NCBI GenBank assembly: GCA_028291485.1
Contig: JAQGHZ010000168.1
Span: forward strand, 1-10,155
Source of the DNA: Rubritepida sp.
GTDB taxonomy: Bacteria; Pseudomonadota; Alphaproteobacteria; Acetobacterales; Acetobacteraceae
Direction: 5' to 3'
Length of the DNA stretch: 10,155 nucleotides
The position numbers and the translations under genes were made by a program. Shown here piece after piece: positions 1 through 4,733 of the stretch (position 1 is the first letter of the stretch; each line of letters begins with the position of its first letter). The notes below the pieces were generated by a model that saw only the letters and a list, made by a program, of their open reading frames with translations, was not told the DNA's origin and made no database searches.

Positions 1-345
1 GCGGACATCCTCTTCGTCCTGGCGCGCAAGCCCGAGGAGCTGCGCGCCATCGCCGAGCGCTTTCGGATGCCGCTGATGTTCATGCCGCCGGCGGGCGGAA
101 TGGCGTCTTCCGGTCTGGCCATGTCGGACATGGAAGCGCTGGGCATCCGCCTCGTCGTGGACGCGACGACGCCCATGCTGGCGATGCATCGCGCCCTCCG
201 CGATTCCTATGCGGCGATCCTGAGGGGCGAGGCGGACCCGCTGGTGGGCGGCTCCCTCCAGGCCGAGGACAAGGCGCTGAAGCAAAGCATCGGGCTGGAG
301 ATCCTGCTGGAGGTGGAGCGGCGCACGGTCGAACACGGCCATTGA
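1..345 (+). CDS. Isocitrate lyase/PEP mutase-family protein, C-terminal part (5' end outside window)
   Basis: The frame is open from base 1 and ends at TGA 343-345, giving 114 visible residues. The sequence begins ADILFVLARKPEELRAIAER, then has a short beta-strand with a GG turn, then EALGIRLVVDATTPMLAMHRALRD. This matches the C-terminal half of the ICL/PEPM TIM barrel, where a late strand is followed by a 'leeLGvkivi..' strand and a helix that closes the barrel. Family members cleave or rearrange 2-hydroxy or 2-methyl dicarboxylates (2-methylisocitrate lyase, dimethylmalate lyase, oxaloacetate decarboxylase, phosphonopyruvate enzymes). The catalytic Cys loop and the metal-binding acidic residues lie upstream of the window, so the exact reaction cannot be assigned. 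The acid-metabolising theme fits the binding-protein and lyase genes downstream. Family assignment is fairly secure; substrate is unknown. Confidence 0.8.
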   Translation, partial: ADILFVLARKPEELRAIAERFRMPLMFMPPAGGMASSGLAMSDMEALGIRLVVDATTPMLAMHRALRDSYAAILRGEADPLVGGSLQAEDKALKQSIGLEILLEVERRTVEHGH

Positions 346-351
346 GGAACG

Positions 352-369
352 GCGCGGTTTAATCCGCGT
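352..369 (+). terminator. Small GC-rich hairpin after the ICL-family gene
   Basis: CGCGG (353-357) and CCGCG (364-368) form a perfect 5-bp stem around a TTTAAT loop, with a possible G-T pair outside (352/369). It begins 7 bp after the stop codon. There is no T-run after it, so it is at best a weak or Rho-assisted terminator. The loop TTTAAT could equally be a -10-like element for the lipoprotein gene, but I see no matching -35. Confidence 0.25.
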
Positions 370-392
370 GACAGCCGGGATAGCCTGCCGCC

Positions 393-722
393 ATGATTCC
401 AACTTCCATGGCACGTCTGGTCCTGCTCGTCGCGCTCACGCTTCCCTGGCTGAGCGCCTGCAGCCATCCCTCGCCGCAAGAGGCGGCCGGCGCCAACGAC
501 GCCCAATGCCGCAGCTACGGGTTCGAGCGCGGAAGCGTGCGCTACACGGAATGCCGCACGCTGCTGGACCGGCGCAGCGCCCTCGTCGCGTCGCGTCCCC
601 CCGGCTCGGGCAATCCCGCGGGGCTGCCCATCTACTTGCCGCCGCCAGACCTGCCATCGCCGGAGGAACGGGGCTGCATGGCCGTACCGATCAACGGGCA
701 GCTCTACACCAACTGTCCCTGA
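393..722 (+). CDS. Small predicted lipoprotein with two cysteine pairs, function unknown
   Basis: 109 residues. An N-terminal hydrophobic segment (about residues 7-20) is followed by a lipobox LSAC, so Cys23 is the likely lipidated residue and the mature protein is about 87 residues anchored to a membrane. The mature part has a CRSYGFERGSVRYTECR segment (Cys39, Cys54), a Pro-rich linker (PPPDLPSP, about 83-90) and a C-terminal GCMAVPINGQLYTNCP segment (Cys95, Cys108). The 'CrsyGf.xGs..Y..Cr' pattern recurs in uncharacterised small alphaproteobacterial lipoproteins, as I recall. The four mature cysteines suggest two disulfides. No strong Shine-Dalgarno precedes ATG 393; ATG 408 (MARLVLL) is an alternative start that also gives a good signal peptide. 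It ends 7 bp before the convergent amidohydrolase stop. No function can be assigned. Confidence 0.7.
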   Translation: MIPTSMARLVLLVALTLPWLSACSHPSPQEAAGANDAQCRSYGFERGSVRYTECRTLLDRRSALVASRPPGSGNPAGLPIYLPPPDLPSPEERGCMAVPINGQLYTNCP

Positions 723-729
723 TGCGGAC

Positions 730-1650
730 TCAGGCGATCCGGTAGAGCGCCTTCGCATTGTCGTGGAACAGCGCGCGGATCTGCTCGCGCGGCATGTCGG
801 CCACGGCGCGCTTGAAGCCGGTGTAGATCGTGTCGAAGCTCGCCACGAGGCTGTCCACCGGGAAGTTGCTGGCGAACATGCAGCGCTCCCAGCCCAGGAT
901 GGCGATGGCTTCGCGCACGATCCTGCCGTTCTCTTCCTCGGGCCAGCTCCCAGGCGGCAGGCCGATGCCGGAGAGCTTGAGCCGCACGTCCGGGAAAGGC
1001 GCCAGCAAAGCGAGCGCCTTGCGCCAGCCGGCCAGCCCCTCGCGCGAGCGGTCCGCCGGCAGGCCGGTGTGGTTCAGCACGAAGGGAATGCCGGGATGGT
1101 CGCGCGCCGCATCCGCCATGGCCTGCAAGTCCCACCAGGGCACCTGCACCTCGCAGATGAAGCCCTTCTCCCCGAGCGCTGCAAAACCGCGCCGCCAGGC
1201 GGGATCGTCCATCGAGCCGGGGCGGCCGCGCGTGTCGTCGAAGGTATTCTCCTCCTGCGTCGGCTTCGTGCGGATGCCGCGCAGGAAGTCGAAGCCCGCG
1301 AGATCGGCGATGGTCTCCGCCACGTCCTCGCGGTGTAGGATCGCCTGGCCCAACGCCACGCTGGGCAGCCCTTCCCGCTTGCGCAGCGCTGCGAGCCAGC
1401 GCGCCTCGCCCAGCGGATCGCCGGCCCACCCCGCCTGCACATGCACGGTGGCGACCACGTTGTGATCCGCCGTGTCGCGCCGGTAGTCGGCCGGCAGGTA
1501 GTCCTTGCCGAACAGCTTTTGCGTGCTGCCGTAGCGGAAGGGCGCGGGCTTGCTCGCCCAGTGCGGATACTGCGCCGCGTTCGCCTTCAGGTCCCAGAAA
1601 TGCTGGTGCGGGTCGACGATCGGCAGGTCGCGGAGAAACGTATCGGACAT
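730..1650 (-). CDS. Amidohydrolase-2 / COG3618-type metal-dependent TIM-barrel hydrolase (lactonase-like)
   Basis: 306 residues from ATG 1650, close to full family length. Numbering from that ATG: an N-terminal strand with the metal-binding HxH motif (DPHQHFWD, His15/His17), a VHVQA strand with His70, LNHTG with His194, and the C-terminal FASNFPVD with Asp266, the expected metal or catalytic Asp. This order is that of the COG3618 branch of the amidohydrolase superfamily, which includes sugar-acid lactonases and 2-pyrone-4,6-dicarboxylate lactonase relatives. It is cytoplasmic, with no signal peptide. ATG 1650 was chosen over an in-frame TTG at 1656 because AGGA lies 6 nt upstream; TTG 1656 would overlap the Bug1 stop. 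It is the last gene of the four-gene operon (TGA-GC-ATG junction). It probably hydrolyses a lactone or related ring from compounds bound by the Bug proteins, but that substrate link is inference. Confidence 0.85.
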   Translation of the reverse strand: MSDTFLRDLPIVDPHQHFWDLKANAAQYPHWASKPAPFRYGSTQKLFGKDYLPADYRRDTADHNVVATVHVQAGWAGDPLGEARWLAALRKREGLPSVALGQAILHREDVAETIADLAGFDFLRGIRTKPTQEENTFDDTRGRPGSMDDPAWRRGFAALGEKGFICEVQVPWWDLQAMADAARDHPGIPFVLNHTGLPADRSREGLAGWRKALALLAPFPDVRLKLSGIGLPPGSWPEEENGRIVREAIAILGWERCMFASNFPVDSLVASFDTIYTGFKRAVADMPREQIRALFHDNAKALYRIA

Positions 1651-1652
1651 GC

Positions 1653-2630
1653 TCAATCCTGCCGGATGTTGGCCTGGCGGATGAAGCCGCCCCAGAGCGC
1701 GGTGTCAGCCTCCATCACCCGGCGGAACTCGGCGCGGCCGCGGTCGCGCATCTCGAAGCCGGCGCCGCGCAGCCGCGCGCTCACATCCGTGTCGCGAAGG
1801 GCCGCGAGCGTGTCGCGCTCGAGTTGCGCGAGGATCGGCTCGGGCGTTCCGGCGGGCGCGAGGAGGCCCATCCAGGAGATCGCCGTGAATCCGGGGAAAC
1901 CCTGCTCGGCGACGGTCGGCACCTCCGGCAGGTCGCGCCAGCGCTCGGTCCCGGTGACGGCGAGCGCGCGCAGCTGGCCGGCCCGGATCGAGGGCACGGA
2001 ATTGCCCGGATTGTTGAAGCTGCTCTTCACCTGTCCGGCGAGGATGGCCGTCTGCGACGGCGCGGCCCCGCCGAAGGGCACATGCGTCATCTCGACACCG
2101 GCGATATGGGCGAAGAGCGCCGGCGCCAGGTGGCTGGTATTGCCGACACCGGCCGAGCTGTAGGTGACCTCACCCGGATGCGCGCGGGCCAACGCAACCA
2201 GCTCCTGGAGGGTGCGGACCGGCACCGAGGGGTGCACCAGCACCACCATCGGGTAGTCCACCACCTCGGCGACGGGGGCCAGGTCGCGCATCGGATCGTA
2301 GCTGAGATTCGGCACCAGGAACGGCGCGGCGATGATGCTGGAGGCCGCCATCAGCAGGGTCAGCCCATCCGGCGCTGCCTTTGCGACGAGGTCTGCGCCG
2401 ATATTGCCGCCGGCGCCGGAGCGGTTCTCCACCACCACGGACTGTCCCCAGATCGTGGACAGCCGCTCGGCCAGCACGCGGGCGCAGACATCGGAGGGCC
2501 CGCCGGGCGCGGAGGCCGCGATCATCCGCACCGGACGCGAAGGCCAGCGCGGCTGGGCGAAAGCCGGCGTCGCGGCGAGGGCGGCGCCTCCCGCCAGGAG
2601 ATGACGGCGCGGCAGTATGTGCATGCTCAT
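1653..2630 (-). CDS. Bug/TctC-family tripartite tricarboxylate transporter substrate-binding protein (Bug1)
   Basis: 325 residues, standard for the family. The signal peptide has a twin arginine (PRRHLLAGG, Arg8-Arg9), a hydrophobic core and an AFA|QP cleavage site after about residue 25, so a periplasmic, possibly Tat-exported protein. Bug signatures in order: RPVRM.., VVENRSGAGGNIGADLVAKA, PDGLTLL, HPSVPVRTL, TYSSAGVGNTSHLAPALF, EMTHVPFGGAA, RWRDLPEVPTVAEQGFPGF, W.GLLAPAGTP. The ligand-loop segment after strand 1 reads IAASAPGGPSD instead of the usual VVPFPAGGPxD. Start ATG 2630 overlaps the Bug2 stop as ATGA, indicating translational coupling; ATG 2624 is a possible alternative with GGA 6 nt upstream. 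About 71% identical to Bug2 by ungapped hand count (212/299), so a tandem duplicate. TctA/TctB partners are absent here; ligand unknown, probably a carboxylate. Confidence 0.92.
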   Translation of the reverse strand: MSMHILPRRHLLAGGAALAATPAFAQPRWPSRPVRMIAASAPGGPSDVCARVLAERLSTIWGQSVVVENRSGAGGNIGADLVAKAAPDGLTLLMAASSIIAAPFLVPNLSYDPMRDLAPVAEVVDYPMVVLVHPSVPVRTLQELVALARAHPGEVTYSSAGVGNTSHLAPALFAHIAGVEMTHVPFGGAAPSQTAILAGQVKSSFNNPGNSVPSIRAGQLRALAVTGTERWRDLPEVPTVAEQGFPGFTAISWMGLLAPAGTPEPILAQLERDTLAALRDTDVSARLRGAGFEMRDRGRAEFRRVMEADTALWGGFIRQANIRQD

Positions 2631-3589
2631 TCCATTCGAATCCCGGCGTCGCGGATGAAGCCGCCCCAGAGGGCGCTGTCCGCCTCCATCTGACGGCGGA
2701 AATCGGCGCGGCCGCGGTTGCGGATCTCGAAGCCCGCGGCCAGCAGGCGCGCGGTCACGCCGCTTTCGGCGACCACGGCCCGCGTGTCGCGCTCGATCTG
2801 CGCCGTGATGGCGTCCGGCGTCGCGGCGGGGGCGAGAAAGCCCATCCAGGAGCTGGCGCGGAAGCCGGGAAAGCCCTGCTCGGCGACGGTTGGCACGTCC
2901 GGGAGGTCGCGCCAGCGCGTGTCGCCGGTCACGCCGATCGCGCGGTATTGCCCGGCGCGGATGCCGGGCATGGTCTGCAGCGGATTGTTGAAGGCCATCG
3001 TCACCTGGCCGGCGATCAGCGCCGTCTGCGCCTGCGCCGCGCCCGGGAAGGGCACATGTGTCATCTCGACGCCGGCCAAGTGCGCCAGCAGGGCGGGTGC
3101 CAGATGCCCCGTATTGCCCACGCCGGAGGAGCTGTAAGTGACCTCGCCCGGATGGGCGCGCGCATAGTCGATCAGCTCCGCCACGCTGCGGATCGGCACC
3201 GAGGGATGGACGGCGACCACCATCGGATAGTCGAAGACCTCGACCACGGGCGCGAAGTCGCGCAGCGGATCGAAGCTGAGGTTCGGCACCAGGAAGGGCG
3301 CGGTGACGAGCGAGAGTGCCGCGATCAGCATCGTATGCCCGTCCGGCACGGCCTTGGCGACGAGGTCGGCGCCGATATTGCCCCCCGCCCCGGCGCGGTT
3401 CTCCGTCACGACGGGCTGGCCCCAGACGGTGGTCAGCCGCTCGCCGAGGACGCGGGCGCAGATGTCGGCGGGGCCGCCCGCCGGGAAGGGCACGACGAGG
3501 CGCACCGGCCGCGTGGGCCAGCGTGGCTGCGCGAAAGCAGGGGACGCGGTGAGCGCGGCGGCTCCGGCCAGGAGGTGACGACGGTGCAT
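2627..3589 (-). CDS. Bug/TctC-family tripartite tricarboxylate transporter substrate-binding protein (Bug2)
   Basis: 320 residues from ATG 3589, which starts MHRRHLLAGA with Arg3-Arg4 and a cleavage site AFA|QP after residue 19. The frame stays open to 3655, but the extra 22 residues are Arg-rich, precede the signal peptide and overlap the Bug3 coding end, so the internal ATG is preferred; it lies 4 bp after the Bug3 stop. The family motifs are canonical: RPVRLVVPFPAGGPADI, VVTENRAGAGGNIGADLVAKA, PDGHTML, HPSVPIRS, TYSSSGVGNTGHLAPALL, MTHVPFPGAA, RWRDLPDVPTVAEQGFPGF, W.GFLAPAATP. It is the close paralog of the next gene, Bug1, and keeps the standard first ligand loop that Bug1 lacks. It is predicted to capture a small carboxylate in the periplasm for an unlinked TctAB-type permease, or to present it to a sensor. 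Confidence 0.92.
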   Translation of the reverse strand: MHRRHLLAGAAALTASPAFAQPRWPTRPVRLVVPFPAGGPADICARVLGERLTTVWGQPVVTENRAGAGGNIGADLVAKAVPDGHTMLIAALSLVTAPFLVPNLSFDPLRDFAPVVEVFDYPMVVAVHPSVPIRSVAELIDYARAHPGEVTYSSSGVGNTGHLAPALLAHLAGVEMTHVPFPGAAQAQTALIAGQVTMAFNNPLQTMPGIRAGQYRAIGVTGDTRWRDLPDVPTVAEQGFPGFRASSWMGFLAPAATPDAITAQIERDTRAVVAESGVTARLLAAGFEIRNRGRADFRRQMEADSALWGGFIRDAGIRME

Positions 3590-3593
3590 GGCC

Positions 3594-4577
3594 TCAATCC
3601 GCCTTGGCGCCGGAGACGCGCGCGACCTGCGCCCATTTCTCCGTCTCGCTGGCAACGAAGCGGCCGAAATCCTGCGGGCTGTCGCGGCCCGGCTCCACGC
3701 CGAGCGCGGCCAGGCGCGACTTCATCGCATCGGTCCGCATGGCCGCATTGGCGCGGCGGTTGAGGTCGTTGGTGAGCGCGTCCGGCATCCCGGCCGGGCC
3801 GAACATGCCGTACCAGGTGATCGCCTCGAAGCCCGGCAGCGTCTCGGCGAAGGTCGGCACGTTCGGCAGCGCGGCGGAGCGATGCGCGCTCGTCACCGCG
3901 ATGGCGCGCAGGCGGCCGGCCTCGATATGCGGCACCGCCGAGATCATGTTGTTGAGCATGAGCTGCACCTGGCCGCCGACCGTGTCCGTCGTGGCCTGCG
4001 CCGCACCCGGATAGGGCACGTGCACGATGTCGATGCCGGCCATCGCCTTGAAGAGCTCGGTGCCGAAGTGGTTGCCCGTGCCGCTGCCCGGCGAGGCATA
4101 GTTGAGCGTGCCGGGCCGCGCCTTCGCGAGCGCGATGACATCGGCCAGCGTGTGGACCGGCACGGACGGATGCGCCACCAGCACGTAAGGCCCGCTGGCG
4201 AGCAGCGCGATGGCCGTGAAGTCCGTGCCCACGTTGTAGGGAAGGTTCGGCATGATGCTGGGGATGATCGCGTGCATGCTCGCATTCACCAGCAGCGTGT
4301 GTCCGTCCGGCGCCGATCGCGCGACGAGCTGGCAACCGACCGCGCCGGTGCCGCCCACGCGATTGTCGACGACCGTGGGATAGGCCCAGCCTTCCGACAT
4401 TCCCGGCGCCACGAGACGCGCGACGGCATCCGTCGGCCCACCCGCGGGCGACGGGACGATGAGGCGCACCGGGCGGTTCGGGAAGTCCTGGCCTTGCGCT
4501 CGCGCCGCGCACGGGGCGAGCGCAGCGGCGGCGAGGGCGGCGGCGCAGGCGCGCCGGCTCACGACGGGGAATGGCAT
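3594..4577 (-). CDS. Bug/TctC-family tripartite tricarboxylate transporter substrate-binding protein (Bug3), first gene of operon
   Basis: 327 residues. The signal peptide has a twin arginine (SRRACAAAL, Arg8-Arg9), an Ala-rich core and cleavage ARA|QG after about residue 27. The LAPC in the core is not a good lipobox, so a soluble periplasmic protein is expected. Family blocks: RPVRLIVPSPAGGPTDAVARL, VVDNRVGGTGAVG, APDGHTLLVN, HPSVPVHTL, LNYASPGSGTGNHFGTELF, IVHVPYPGAAQATTD, AALPNVPTFAETLPGFEA, WYGMFGPAGMPD. It is clearly more distant from Bug1/Bug2 than they are from each other, so probably a different ligand. ATG 4577 has a near-perfect AGGAGG (4586-4591) 8 nt upstream, the strongest ribosome binding site in the operon. 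It is the promoter-proximal gene, so its product may be the most abundant of the three. Confidence 0.92.
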   Translation of the reverse strand: MPFPVVSRRACAAALAAAALAPCAARAQGQDFPNRPVRLIVPSPAGGPTDAVARLVAPGMSEGWAYPTVVDNRVGGTGAVGCQLVARSAPDGHTLLVNASMHAIIPSIMPNLPYNVGTDFTAIALLASGPYVLVAHPSVPVHTLADVIALAKARPGTLNYASPGSGTGNHFGTELFKAMAGIDIVHVPYPGAAQATTDTVGGQVQLMLNNMISAVPHIEAGRLRAIAVTSAHRSAALPNVPTFAETLPGFEAITWYGMFGPAGMPDALTNDLNRRANAAMRTDAMKSRLAALGVEPGRDSPQDFGRFVASETEKWAQVARVSGAKAD

Positions 4578-4595
4578 GTCGACGTCCTCCTGCGG

Positions 4596-4619
4596 CGGCA
4601 GCCTTGCGTGAGGCTGCCG
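4596..4619 (-). promoter_or_regulatory. Leader hairpin directly upstream of the Bug3 Shine-Dalgarno
   Basis: CGGCAGCC (4596-4603) and GGCTGCCG (4612-4619) form a perfect 8-bp stem with an 8-nt loop. In the minus-strand transcript it ends 4 nt before AGGAGG. There is no T-run, so it is not an obvious terminator. It could protect the 5' end of the operon mRNA or affect ribosome access; this is inference from position only. Confidence 0.45.
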
Positions 4620-4655
4620 TCCGTCCTGCGGAGAGGCATGTCAGCCGCATCCTAT

Positions 4656-4667
4656 ATTGTCAACAAT
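4656..4667 (-). promoter_or_regulatory. Operator-like palindrome ATTGT-CA-ACAAT in the Bug operon promoter
   Basis: Two 5-bp arms (ATTGT/ACAAT) flank a 2-nt centre, giving a TTGTnnACAA core in a small AT-rich island. On the minus strand it contains a perfect -35 hexamer TTGACA (4658-4663) and abuts TATAGG; no good -10 lies 16-18 bp after TTGACA, so the exact promoter is uncertain. TGTnnACA-type cores are typical of FadR/VanR-type GntR regulators, and similar palindromes are used by MarR proteins. It lies 79 bp upstream of the Bug3 ATG. No GntR gene is in the window; the MarR protein at 7559 is the only local candidate. Confidence 0.5.
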
Positions 4668-4681
4668 TCTGGACGGAAGAA

Positions 4682-4717
4682 ACGTGTCGCCATCCGCAGA
4701 TCGGGATGGCGACACGT
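4682..4717 (-). terminator. Rho-independent terminator of the histidine kinase gene
   Basis: A perfect 14-bp inverted repeat: ACGTGTCGCCATCC (4682-4695) and GGATGGCGACACGT (4704-4717), with an 8-nt loop. On the minus strand it starts 16 nt after the kinase stop and is followed by TTTCTTCC, a T-rich tail. It insulates the kinase from the downstream, same-strand Bug operon. Confidence 0.8.
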
Positions 4718-4733
4718 CAATTTGCCAACACTT

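Larger units (their letters stand above)
1653..3589 (-). repeat. Tandem gene duplication (Bug2-Bug1)
   Basis: The two neighbouring genes encode mature proteins that align without gaps over 299 residues, with about 212 identities by my count. DNA similarity is visible too: the segment coding the C-terminal WGGFIR region is nearly the same at about 1679-1698 and 2654-2673. The most conserved blocks are ENRxGAGGNIGADLVAKA and ARAHPGEVTYSS. The least conserved are the first ligand loop and the segment after FNNP. This is a direct tandem duplication within an operon, older than a recent copy event but well short of family-level divergence. Confidence 0.85.

Noticed and set aside
1650..1656. TTG 1656 as the amidohydrolase start
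   Set aside because: ATG 1650 is better placed after AGGA and avoids overlap with the Bug1 stop; the difference is only two residues.
3594..4577. Bug3 as a lipoprotein because of Cys in LAPC
   Set aside because: Pro before the Cys does not fit a lipobox, and a good ARA|Q signal peptidase I site follows.
3433..4650. 405-codon minus-strand frame overlapping Bug3
   Set aside because: It is an out-of-frame reading of Bug3 with Arg/Ala/Gly-rich content; the Bug3 frame has the signal peptide, ribosome binding site and full family motifs.
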